Source of the DNA: Gloeomargarita sp. SKYG116
GTDB taxonomy: Bacteria; Cyanobacteriota; Cyanobacteriia; Gloeomargaritales; Gloeomargaritaceae
Reading direction: 5' to 3'
NCBI GenBank assembly: GCA_025056115.1
Contig: JANWVM010000008.1
Span: forward strand, 294 to 64,293
Length of the DNA: 64,000 nucleotides
The stretch's first letter is position 1. Every line of letters starts with the position of its first letter. Both the position numbers and the translations under genes were made by a program. The notes below the pieces were generated by a model. It saw only the letters and a program-made list of their open reading frames with translations. It was not told the origin of the DNA and ran no database searches. Positions 36,713 through 45,296 of the stretch are shown here, in pieces.

Positions 36713-38041
36713 ATGTTCAATACGCATGATAGCTTATGGATTCACCAAGCCCACCTTGTCGGCGACCAGGGCCAGTTGCAGCCGTGCCATGTCGGGATTC
36801 GTGATGGGAAAATTGCCGAGATTACCATTGAAGACCGGCGCTCTGCCTACGACCAGGTGCTCGATGCCCAAGGCTGGCTGCTGTTGCCTGGTGTGATTGA
36901 TGCCCAGGTGCATTTTCGGGAGCCAGGGCTAGAGCACAAGGAAGATTTACACACGGCCAGTCGCGCGTGCGCCAGGGGGGGCGTGACGTCGTTTTTGGAA
37001 ATGCCTAACACCCGCCCGTTAACCATTGACCAGGCCACTTTGGACGACAAACTCCAGCGAGCCGCCCAGAAATCCTTGGTTAATTATGGTTTTTTTATCG
37101 GGGCGACCAGATACAACTTGGAGGAACTGAATCGGGTACAACCGACGTGTGGGATCAAGATATTCATGGGTTCTATGCATGGGGATTTGTTGGTTGATGA
37201 CCCTGAGGTTTTGGAACGGATTTTTGCTACTGGAAAACGGTTAATTGCTGTCCATGCTGAAAATCACCAGCGCATTCTGGAGCGACGCCAACAATTTGCC
37301 CAGGAATTGCACCGCCCCGATGTGCATTCGGATATTCAAGATGAGATTGCCGCATTACAAGCCACTGAACTGGCCGTGCAATTGTCCATCAAGTATCAAC
37401 GGCGCTTGCACATCCTGCATTTGTCAACCGCCCTAGAGGTGGAATTTTTACGCCAGCACAAATGCCCCTGGATCACAGTAGAAGTGACGCCCCAGCATTT
37501 GTTGCTGAATCGCTCGGCCTATTTCACCCTGGGGTCGCTGGCGCAAATGAATCCCCCTTTACGGACACCCCATGACAATGAGGTCTTGTGGCAAGGGTTA
37601 CAGGACGGCGTGATTGATTTCATGGCGACGGACCATGCGCCTCACACGCTGGCGGAAAAAGCGCGTCCCTATCCCGACTCTCCATCCGGCATGCCAGGGG
37701 TGGAAACCTTTTTGCCCCTGATGTTGACGCAGGCGAAAAAGGGGCGGTGTACCTTGGCGCAAGTGGTGCAGTGGTTATCCACCAAACCGGCCCAGGCTTA
37801 TGGCATCGTCAATAAAGGGAAAATTGCCCTGGGATATGATGCTGATTTAGTGCTAGTGGACTGGGAGCATGAGCAACCTGTGCGGCGGGAAGAACTGCAA
37901 ACCAAATGCGGCTGGAGTCCCTTTGAAGGGTGGGTGTTAACGGGTTGGCCGCAGGTGACGATTGTGGGGGGACAAATTGTTTATTATCAAGGACAATTTA
38001 ATGAAGCGGTGCGGGGAAAACCCTTGCAATTTCAAGCCTAG
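36713..38041 (+). CDS. pyrC: Dihydroorotase, cyanobacterial type
   Basis: Amidohydrolase that cyclises carbamoyl aspartate in pyrimidine synthesis. The 442-aa protein has DAQVHFREPGLEHKEDL, FLEMPNTRPLT, GIKIFMGSMHGDLLVDD, AVHAENH, LHLSTALEVE and FMATDHAPHTLAEK. In the metal motif usually written D-x-H-x-H, the first His is Gln (Q65-V-H67); I recall the same substitution in cyanobacterial PyrC proteins. Other ligands (His in VHAENH and HLST, Asp in ATDHAPH) are present. Divergent from the TIGR04376 gene by 34 nt. Confidence 0.9.
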   Translation: MFNTHDSLWIHQAHLVGDQGQLQPCHVGIRDGKIAEITIEDRRSAYDQVLDAQGWLLLPGVIDAQVHFREPGLEHKEDLHTASRACARGGVTSFLEMPNTRPLTIDQATLDDKLQRAAQKSLVNYGFFIGATRYNLEELNRVQPTCGIKIFMGSMHGDLLVDDPEVLERIFATGKRLIAVHAENHQRILERRQQFAQELHRPDVHSDIQDEIAALQATELAVQLSIKYQRRLHILHLSTALEVEFLRQHKCPWITVEVTPQHLLLNRSAYFTLGSLAQMNPPLRTPHDNEVLWQGLQDGVIDFMATDHAPHTLAEKARPYPDSPSGMPGVETFLPLMLTQAKKGRCTLAQVVQWLSTKPAQAYGIVNKGKIALGYDADLVLVDWEHEQPVRREELQTKCGWSPFEGWVLTGWPQVTIVGGQIVYYQGQFNEAVRGKPLQFQA

Positions 38042-38063
38042 GTTCTGATGAGGGGAAAACGAG

Positions 38064-39785
38064 ATGACGCTTCGGATTCGCTACCGCATTTCGGCACCCT
38101 ATCCAGCGACGCACTACGTGCATATCCAGATGAACGTGGATGGCTGGAACCAGGACACGCTGGATTTGCGATTGCCCGTTTGGACGCCGGGGTCGTATCT
38201 GGTGCGGGAGTACGCCAAGCATCTGGAGAATTTTCGGGTTAATCATGGATTGCCCTGGCGCAAAGTCAGTAAAAATCACTGGCGCATCCAAACTGCGGGC
38301 GTGTCTGACATCGAAGTGCATTACGACCTGTACGCCAATGACCTATCGGTGCGCACCAATCATGTGGATGACACGCACTTATATCTCAACGGCGCTGCCA
38401 CCTTTCTTTTCATTCCCGACGCGCGTCATCTTCCCTGCGAAATTACGATTGAACCACCCTATCCCGATTGGCGGGTCAGCACGGCGCTGGAACCCTTAGG
38501 CGATTACTGCTTTCGCGCTCTGGATTACGACATGCTCGTTGATAGCCCGATTGAGGTAGGTCGGCAAGCCATTTATCCGTTTACCGTGCGGGGGATTGCC
38601 CATGAACTGGCGGTCTGGGGGACGCTCCCCGTAGATGCCCAGCCATTGCTCCAGGACATTAGCAAAATTATTGAGACAGCGGCCAATATATTTGGGGGTT
38701 TGCCCTATCAGAAATATCTTTTCTTGTTGCATTTACCCATGCAGGGGTATGGGGGGTTGGAGCATGAAAATTGCTGTTCACTCCTGTACAGTCGTCGCCA
38801 GTTGACCCGCCCTGAAGGTTACCAGCGGTTCTTGAACCTAGTGGCTCATGAGTTTTTCCACTTGTGGAATGTGAAACGCATCAAGCCCGCCGAGTTGGTT
38901 CCTTTTGATTACGACCAGGAAAACTACACGACATCGCTGTGGTTTTGTGAAGGGGTGACAAGCTATTACGACCTGGTGATTCCCTGGCGCGCGGGTCTAT
39001 ACGATGCCAAGCGATTCTTAGAATTACTCAGCGAGGAAATCACGCGCTACTACCAGACGCCAGGGCGGGACGTGCAATCTTTGACCGAAGCCAGTTTTGA
39101 TGCTTGGATCAAATACTACCGCCGCGATGCCAATAGTGTGAACAGCCAAGTGTCTTATTACCTGAAGGGAGCGTTAGTGACGCTATTGTTGGATCTGCGT
39201 ATTCGCCAGCACCACCAAAACCAGCGTTCCTTTGACGACGTGCTGCAAAAAATGTGGCGGGAATTCGGCGCAGGTCAAATGGGCTTTACACCCGCACAAC
39301 TGTACCAAGTCATTCAGGCGGTCGCTGGTCAAGACTTGCAGGATTTCTGGCGGGATTACATCGAAGGAGTCGCACCATTGCCCTTGGCGGAAGCGCTAGC
39401 AGATTTTGGGTTGGCACTGCAGGCGGTTCCTGGAAAAGCTCCTTTTACTGGTATTGCCCTAGAAGCGGGGCGAACAACTGTCAAACAGGTGCTACGGCAT
39501 TCGCCAGCATGGTGGGCGGGCATAGACGCTGGTGACGAGTTGGTTGCGGTGAATGGGCAACAGGTGCGTCCGGAAACCTGGCCGGAGTTGCTCAACCAGT
39601 GGCGACCAGGAGAGACCGTGACGGTGACGCTGGTGCGCCGGGAAGAATTGCGCCAGTATCCAGTGACGTTGCAAGCGCCAGCGCCAGAGCGGTATCAAAT
39701 TCGCCCCCTGGACAATGCCACGGATGGGCAACGGTCGCTGGGCCTAGGCTGGCTGGGAGCGGCTGGGTTCGATTCAGTACAATAG
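38064..39785 (+). CDS. M61-family metallopeptidase with PDZ domain
   Basis: A 573-aa protein of the glycyl aminopeptidase family: N-terminal beta domain starting RIRYRISAPYPATHYVHI with the family segment PVWTPGSYLVREYAKH, a zinc motif VAHEFFHLWNVKRIKP (HExxH) with the third ligand expected near LWFCEGVTSYYD, and a C-terminal PDZ domain (GIDAGDELVAVNGQQV). No signal peptide is visible, so it is probably cytosolic. Substrate peptides unknown. Confidence 0.92.
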   Translation: MTLRIRYRISAPYPATHYVHIQMNVDGWNQDTLDLRLPVWTPGSYLVREYAKHLENFRVNHGLPWRKVSKNHWRIQTAGVSDIEVHYDLYANDLSVRTNHVDDTHLYLNGAATFLFIPDARHLPCEITIEPPYPDWRVSTALEPLGDYCFRALDYDMLVDSPIEVGRQAIYPFTVRGIAHELAVWGTLPVDAQPLLQDISKIIETAANIFGGLPYQKYLFLLHLPMQGYGGLEHENCCSLLYSRRQLTRPEGYQRFLNLVAHEFFHLWNVKRIKPAELVPFDYDQENYTTSLWFCEGVTSYYDLVIPWRAGLYDAKRFLELLSEEITRYYQTPGRDVQSLTEASFDAWIKYYRRDANSVNSQVSYYLKGALVTLLLDLRIRQHHQNQRSFDDVLQKMWREFGAGQMGFTPAQLYQVIQAVAGQDLQDFWRDYIEGVAPLPLAEALADFGLALQAVPGKAPFTGIALEAGRTTVKQVLRHSPAWWAGIDAGDELVAVNGQQVRPETWPELLNQWRPGETVTVTLVRREELRQYPVTLQAPAPERYQIRPLDNATDGQRSLGLGWLGAAGFDSVQ

Positions 39786-39811
39786 GGCTATGGTCACAAG
39801 GGGGGGCGGCC

Positions 39812-40042
39812 ATGCTACAGGATGCACGCGCGATTCGTTACTACCAGAAATTGACGGATGCCCTGGTGGAATTGCGGCGCCAAGGCTATTCGCTGGATGA
39901 ACTGCGGTTGTACTTAGACGGGTATCTGGCGGCCCTGCGGCATGGCACGGAATTGGAACCCTGGCTGGTGCATCGCCTAGAAGAAGACGCCGTGCGCTTT
40001 CTGTATGACCCCGCCAATTTCGACCTGACAGGGGTGCCGTGA
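39812..40042 (+). CDS. DUF6761-type small cyanobacterial protein
   Basis: A 76-aa protein, MLQDARAIRYYQKLTDALVE at its start, followed by LRLYLDGYLAALRHG and LVHRLEEDAVRFLYDP. This pattern matches a small helical family found across cyanobacteria (DUF6761) with no known role. Choice of the ATG at 39812 follows the family start. The stop overlaps the GTG start of glcD (GTGA). Confidence 0.85.
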   Translation: MLQDARAIRYYQKLTDALVELRRQGYSLDELRLYLDGYLAALRHGTELEPWLVHRLEEDAVRFLYDPANFDLTGVP

Positions 40043-41487
40043 ACGTCGATTGGGGTCAAGTCGCCGAAGCCTTTGCCCGCGTGCTGGAACCGCGCCGGGT
40101 GGTGCGTCGCCGAGAAGAACTCCTGGTCTATGAATGCGATGGATTGACCGCCTATCGCCAGCGCCCGCCCCTGGTTGTCCTGCCCAAAACCACGGAAGAA
40201 GTGCAGGCCGCGATTCACATCTGCCGCCAGTACGGGATTCCGTTTGTACCCAGGGGCGCGGGGACGGGGCTATCGGGGGGCGCGTTGCCCGAAGAAAACG
40301 CCGTGCTTATTGTAACCGCCCTGATGCGGCAAATCCTGCAGGTGGACATTCCCAACCGGCGGGTGGTAGTGCAACCGGGGGTGATCAACAGTTGGGTAAC
40401 GCAGGCGGTGAGTCCCTGGGGCTTTTACTACGCGCCCGACCCGTCGAGTCAAACAGTGTGTTCCGTGGGCGGCAACGTGGCGGAAAACTCCGGCGGCGTT
40501 CACTGTTTGAAGTACGGTGTCACGACGAATCACGTGCTCGGGCTGAAATTGGTCACGGCGCTGGGGGAAGTGGTTGATCTGGGGGGCTGGGTACCGGAAA
40601 TGCCAGGTTACGACCTTACGGGGGTGGTGGTGGGGTCCGAAGGCACGCTGGGGATTGTTACCGAAATCACGCTGAATATTCTCAAAGTGCCCGAATGTGT
40701 GCAGGTTTTGTGCGCTGACTTTACCACAATTGCCCAGGCGGGCGCAGCGGTCTCAGCCATTATCGCTGCTGGAATTATTCCGGGTGGGATGGAAATCATG
40801 GACAACCTGAGCATTAACGCAGTTGAGCAGGTAGTGGCGACCGGATGTTACCCGCGCGATGCCGGCGCTGTCTTGCTGGTGGAGTTGGACGGGTCGCCAG
40901 CGGAAGTGGACGAAGCCATGACCCAGGTGCAACAGATTTGTCGGGAACAGGGCGCGCGCAGTTTACAGGTGGCGAAGGACCCGCAGGAACGCCAGCGCCT
41001 GTGGCAAGGCCGAAAAGCCGCCTTTGCCGCGATGGGTAAAATTAGTCGCAATTATTACGTGCAGGATGGGGTGGTGCCGCGCAGTCGCTTGCCCTGGATA
41101 TTGCAGGAAATCGAACGTTTAAGTCGCCAATCGGGCTATCGCATTGCCAATGTGTTTCACGCCGGCGATGGGAATTTGCACCCCCTGATTCTCTACGATG
41201 GCACGGTGCCGGGCGCTATAGAAGAAGTCGAGCATCTGGGTGGTGAAATTCTCAAGTTGTGTATTCAAGCAGGCGGAAGTATCTCCGGTGAACATGGCAT
41301 CGGTGCCGAAAAACGCTGTTACATGAGTGAGTTATTTAGTCCTGAAGACCTGGAAACCATGCAGCAATTGCGCCGGGCTTTTGATCCGGACCACTTGGCG
41401 AATCCCACCAAAGTATTTCCCACCCCCCGCACCTGCGGCGAACGCACCTGGGCGGCTCAACAGTTCCCCAATGTACCGGTGTTTTGA
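40039..41487 (+). CDS. glcD: FAD-linked glycolate oxidase/dehydrogenase subunit
   Basis: A 482-aa flavoprotein of the GlcD/lactate dehydrogenase type, oxidising glycolate formed by photorespiration. It has the PCMH FAD-binding segment VPRGAGTGLSGGALPEENA, GGNVAENSGGVHCLKYGVT and GVVVGSEGTLGIVTEITL, and the C-terminal NVFHAGDGNLHPLILYD and GGSISGEHGIGAEK motifs. GTG start overlapping the previous stop. GlcE and GlcF are not adjacent. Confidence 0.92.
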   Translation: MNVDWGQVAEAFARVLEPRRVVRRREELLVYECDGLTAYRQRPPLVVLPKTTEEVQAAIHICRQYGIPFVPRGAGTGLSGGALPEENAVLIVTALMRQILQVDIPNRRVVVQPGVINSWVTQAVSPWGFYYAPDPSSQTVCSVGGNVAENSGGVHCLKYGVTTNHVLGLKLVTALGEVVDLGGWVPEMPGYDLTGVVVGSEGTLGIVTEITLNILKVPECVQVLCADFTTIAQAGAAVSAIIAAGIIPGGMEIMDNLSINAVEQVVATGCYPRDAGAVLLVELDGSPAEVDEAMTQVQQICREQGARSLQVAKDPQERQRLWQGRKAAFAAMGKISRNYYVQDGVVPRSRLPWILQEIERLSRQSGYRIANVFHAGDGNLHPLILYDGTVPGAIEEVEHLGGEILKLCIQAGGSISGEHGIGAEKRCYMSELFSPEDLETMQQLRRAFDPDHLANPTKVFPTPRTCGERTWAAQQFPNVPVF

Positions 41488-41501
41488 GTTGAGATAACGA
41501 T

Positions 41502-42065
41502 ATGGTCATTGCCCAGAAGAAATACACGCCCCAAGAATACCTGCAAATGGAAATTGCATCCGAAATTCGCCATGAATATCGAGATGGAGAAATTATTGCA
41601 GTAGCCAACAATACACCCCATCATAACCGGCTATGTGGCGCTTTCTATGCCTTGCTTTAGATGCAATTGCGGGGTAAACCGTACGCGGTCTTCATTACCG
41701 ACCAGCGACTATGGATTCCCGCTGGCAACGTCTATACTTACCCTGACATTATGATCGTGGGGCAACCCATTGAATTGCAGGAAGGACGACAGGATACTGT
41801 TGTGAACCCCATCGTCATTGCCGAAGTCCTTTCAGATACCACGGCTGCCTATGACCGGGGGGATAAATTTGCCCTGTACCGCACAATTAACACCTTACAG
41901 GAGTACTTGCTGATTGACCAATACAGAGTTAGTGTTGAGCACTATCGAAAAACTGCCCCTAACCAATGGCTGTTTAGCGTCCATCAAGCAAAAGACGAAA
42001 CGGTGACAATAGCGAGCGTAGGTGTTGAGATTGAGCTAAACAAGCTTTACGAAGGTATACTTTAA
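41502..42065 (+). pseudogene. Uma2-family (DUF820) nuclease-like gene interrupted by an amber codon
   Basis: Reading from ATG 41502 gives MVIAQKKYTPQEYLQMEIAS, RHEYRDGEIIAVANNTPHHN and LCGAFYALL, then TAG at 41658-41660, then an uninterrupted 134-residue continuation in the same frame (MQLRGKPYAVFITDQRLWIP, TYPDIMIVG, VIAEVLSDTT, YDRGDKFALYRTI). The two parts together have the length and motifs of Uma2 proteins, a PD-(D/E)XK family abundant in cyanobacteria. A single stop breaks it; ATG follows the TAG directly, so a truncated product or reinitiation is possible. Confidence 0.85.
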
Positions 42066-42071
42066 TTCCCC

Positions 42072-42635
42072 ATGCTATACGCCGCTGAACTTTTTTATTT
42101 AGAGAACCAAGACAATTTCCCGTTTGAAAAAGCGGTTGCCGTCACAGCTAAAACCGTTGGCCAGTGGTGCACCTATTTTCAGGCGGGTCTAATCATTCCA
42201 GATGATGCAGAAGTTCATTATGGTGAATTACCAGTTGAACCTGGACAGAAGCAGGCGTTTATTGATGAGTTACTCGCATGGATTTTTAGTCACACTGTCT
42301 CACCCGAATTATTCCATCTAATCCTTGATGATGAACCCATCACTGAAACCAGTAAAGTCCCCAAGTTTTGTCATGCTGATGACACGGGGTGTTGGGTGCT
42401 GAATTTAACAGCGTCTGAATTCACGGAACTGCAGCGGGTCTGGGTGGACAATGGTTTACCGCCGGATTTGTTTTATCCAGAGTCGGAAACCATCGTTGTG
42501 CCCTACGATGGCAAGGGTTTATTAGCGCCGCTCCTACGCCGGTTAGGGGTGACAACATCCTACACACCCCGGCAATGGCAAGCGCGTAGCCAGACCACCT
42601 TGGCCAACCGGTCGCAGAGTGAACCACAAATCTGA
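42072..42635 (+). CDS. Unrecognised soluble protein beside the broken Uma2 gene
   Basis: A 187-aa protein beginning MLYAAELFYLENQDNFPFEK, with acidic middle (PDDAEVHYGELPVEPGQKQA) and a C-terminal half with FHADDTGCWV-like and PESETIVVPYDGKGLLAPLL segments. Codon use is more AT-rich in the first half than in flanking core genes. No domain is recognised. It starts 6 nt after the Uma2 stop and precedes the export genes by 25 nt, so it may belong to an accessory cluster. Confidence 0.7.
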   Translation: MLYAAELFYLENQDNFPFEKAVAVTAKTVGQWCTYFQAGLIIPDDAEVHYGELPVEPGQKQAFIDELLAWIFSHTVSPELFHLILDDEPITETSKVPKFCHADDTGCWVLNLTASEFTELQRVWVDNGLPPDLFYPESETIVVPYDGKGLLAPLLRRLGVTTSYTPRQWQARSQTTLANRSQSEPQI

Positions 42636-42660
42636 AGCCACTGTCTAAAATGCAGGTGGA

Positions 42661-43974
42661 GTGATCGAGCAACCAGCAGTGCTCAAGCAGGTAAAGCAGG
42701 CCACACGCTGGATACCGTTGGTGGGCCTAGCGGCTGTGATCGCTGGGGGGATTTGGTGGTGGGGCACCCGCCCACGACCGCGGTCCCGTTCGCCAGTCAA
42801 AACGGCGGTGGTCACACAAGAAACATTGCCGGTCACAGTACAGGTGAATGGAGAGGTTCGTCCAGAGCGCACGATTAACGTCAGCCCCAAAACGGCAGGC
42901 ATTGTGCGGGAATTGCGGGTGAAAGAGGGCGACCGGGTGACGGCAGGGCAAATCCTGGCGGTCATGGACGACAGCAATTTGCGCGGTCAGTTGACGCAAG
43001 CTCAGGCTCAGGTGAAAGCTGCTCAAGCCAATCTCCAGCGACTTTTGGCGGGGAACCGGCAACAGGAAATTGCCCAAGCGCAAGCACAAGTAGCAGAAAT
43101 CCAAGCCGCACTGCGACAGGCGGAATTGAATTTGCAACGGAATCAAACGTTATTCGCTCAGGGGGCGATTGCTCAGCAGGAGCTTGACCGGACACGCACC
43201 GAACGAGACCAACTGCAGGCGCGCTTACAACAAGCTCAACAACAACTGGATTTGCAGAAAGAGGGGTTTCGCCGGGAAGAGATTGCCCAAGCGCGAGCGC
43301 AACTCCAACAGGCGCAAGGGGTGCTCCAGGTGGTACAAGCCCAGTTGAACGACACCATTTTGCGAGCACCGTTTAGCGGCGTAGTTAGTCGCATTTATGC
43401 CGAACCGGGGGCCTTTGTCACACCAACCACGTCGGGAAGTACGGTGGCGTCAGCAACCTCGTCATCCGTGCTGGCGCTGGTAGGCCCTAATCAAGTCGTA
43501 GCGAAAGTACCAGAAACCGTGTTGCCCCAGATTCGCTTAGGACAGGGCGCCAAGATCATTGCCGATGCCTATCCTGACACACCCTTCACAGGACGGGTCA
43601 CCCAGGTGGCTGTGCAGTCGGTCCTCGAGCAAAACGTCAACAGTTTTGAGGTGCGTCTAGCGGTCAACGACCCCCAGAACCGGTTGCGAGCAGGGATGAA
43701 TACGTCAGTCGTATTCCAGGTCGGGACGCTCAAGAACGCTCTCGTGGTGCCCACAGTAGCGATTGTCCGGCGGGAACGACGCACAGGGGTGTTTCTCGCC
43801 ACTGACCCGCCCCAATTTCAGCCCATTCGTACAGGCGTGAGTGTGGGGGATAAAACGGTCGTTCGGGAAGGTCTAAAACCGGGCGACCGGGTGTTGCTGA
43901 GTTTTCCCAGGGGTGAGCGACCGCAAACGCAACTAGCGCCTTTGATTCCGGGGTTAGGACCACCACGCCGCTGA
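42661..43974 (+). CDS. Periplasmic adaptor (HlyD/MacA-like)
   Basis: A 437-aa membrane-fusion protein: one N-terminal helix (VGLAAVIAGGIWWWGT), a lipoyl-like half (TVQVNGEVRPERTINVSPKT), a long coiled-coil hairpin (about residues 110-240, rich in Gln and Ala), the second lipoyl half (ILRAPFSGVVSRIYAEPGAF) and beta-barrel segments (GQGAKIIADAYPDTPFTGRV). GTG start with GGTGGA upstream. Coupled to the following MacB-like permease by TGATG. It should bridge an inner-membrane pump to an outer-membrane channel. Confidence 0.9.
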   Translation: MIEQPAVLKQVKQATRWIPLVGLAAVIAGGIWWWGTRPRPRSRSPVKTAVVTQETLPVTVQVNGEVRPERTINVSPKTAGIVRELRVKEGDRVTAGQILAVMDDSNLRGQLTQAQAQVKAAQANLQRLLAGNRQQEIAQAQAQVAEIQAALRQAELNLQRNQTLFAQGAIAQQELDRTRTERDQLQARLQQAQQQLDLQKEGFRREEIAQARAQLQQAQGVLQVVQAQLNDTILRAPFSGVVSRIYAEPGAFVTPTTSGSTVASATSSSVLALVGPNQVVAKVPETVLPQIRLGQGAKIIADAYPDTPFTGRVTQVAVQSVLEQNVNSFEVRLAVNDPQNRLRAGMNTSVVFQVGTLKNALVVPTVAIVRRERRTGVFLATDPPQFQPIRTGVSVGDKTVVREGLKPGDRVLLSFPRGERPQTQLAPLIPGLGPPRR

Positions 43975-45227
43975 TGCTCAAGCCACAACCACCGCCTTTG
44001 AGTGGGCTGGATGTTTTAGAAATGGCCTGGCGCTCGCTGGGAACCCGACGACTGCGGGCGTTTTTAACCATGCTGGGGGTGGTCATTGGCATTGCCTCGG
44101 TGATTGTGGTGACTGCCGTTGGGCAAGGGGTGCAGTTGGCAACGGCGCGGGAAATTCAAAATCTGGGGACAAATTTGCTCCAGGTGCAGGGAACACCCCC
44201 CCGCGTACGGGGTATTGCGCAAGCGGGCGGCACCACCAGTACGTTGACGTGGGAAGATGCGCAAGCTGTTGCGGCCCAAGCGCCATCGGTACAATTGGTT
44301 GCCCCTTATCTGACGCGCCAACGCCAGGTTACCTACGGTACGGAAAACACCTTCACCTTGGTCAACGGGGTGGATGAGAACTTCTGGGAAGTGCGACAGT
44401 TTACAGTGGCCGCTGGGCGAGTCTTTACCCCAATGGAATTGGATACAGCCCAGTCTCTAGTCGTGCTGGGAGCGACAGTGGCGCGCGATTTGTTCGGGCA
44501 GGAGTCTCCTCTGGGCAAGTCGGTGCGCATTCAAGGAGACCGGTATGAGGTGATTGGCGTTTTAGCGCCCAAAGGGACGACAGGAGGGTTTGACCAGGAC
44601 GACCAGGTGTTTATCCCGCTCAAGAACATGGCTGCCCGCATCGTGGGACAGAATGCGCTCCAGGGGATTGCCATCAGTGGATTTTGGGTGCAGGTGCCCG
44701 ATGAATCGGAAATGGAAGCGGCCCAGTTTCAAATCACCAATCTCCTGCGCATCCGCCACAATATCTACCCGCCTCAACCCGACGACTTTCGCATCAATAA
44801 CCAAGGGGACATCATCAGCGCCTTTACCGCTATCACGGGCTTGTTAACAGTGATGGTGGGAGCAATTGCAGCCATTTCGTTGGTGGTGGGTGGTATCGGC
44901 ATTGCTAATATCATGCTGGTGTCGGTGGTAGAACGCACGCGGGAAATCGGCATTCGCAAAGCGGTAGGGGCAACTCAGGCGGCAATCTTACAACAGTTTT
45001 TAGCTGAAGCCGTGTTGGTTTCCCTGTGCGGGGGCGTCATCGGACTTTTATTGGGTGTGGCGTTGGCTTGGGGAGTGGCACAAACGTTACGCATCCCGTT
45101 TGCATTAGCGCCTTGGGCAATGGGAGTATCACTAGTGCTTTCGGCAGTCGTGGGGTTAGTCGCAGGTGTAGCGCCAGCGCAGTATGCTGCTCGCTTGGAC
45201 CCAATTGTGGCACTGCGGACGGAGTGA
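43974..45227 (+). CDS. MacB/FtsX-like ABC transporter permease without ATPase domain
   Basis: A 417-aa protein with one helix near residue 40 (FLTMLGVVIGIASVIVVTAV), a large extracytoplasmic domain of about 230 residues with GTNLLQVQG and VNGVDENFWEVRQF, and three C-terminal helices (GAIAAISLVVGGIGIANIML, FLAEAVLVSLCGGVIGLLLG and the last). REIGIRKAVGAT is the family coupling motif. Classic MacB carries an N-terminal ATPase; here it is absent and no ATPase gene is adjacent. Confidence 0.9.
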   Translation: MLKPQPPPLSGLDVLEMAWRSLGTRRLRAFLTMLGVVIGIASVIVVTAVGQGVQLATAREIQNLGTNLLQVQGTPPRVRGIAQAGGTTSTLTWEDAQAVAAQAPSVQLVAPYLTRQRQVTYGTENTFTLVNGVDENFWEVRQFTVAAGRVFTPMELDTAQSLVVLGATVARDLFGQESPLGKSVRIQGDRYEVIGVLAPKGTTGGFDQDDQVFIPLKNMAARIVGQNALQGIAISGFWVQVPDESEMEAAQFQITNLLRIRHNIYPPQPDDFRINNQGDIISAFTAITGLLTVMVGAIAAISLVVGGIGIANIMLVSVVERTREIGIRKAVGATQAAILQQFLAEAVLVSLCGGVIGLLLGVALAWGVAQTLRIPFALAPWAMGVSLVLSAVVGLVAGVAPAQYAARLDPIVALRTE

Positions 45228-45296
45228 TATTGAGGTGGACTTTCATACCCCCAGCCATTATAACTATGGGTAAACCCGTTGCTAGCGATCTCAACA

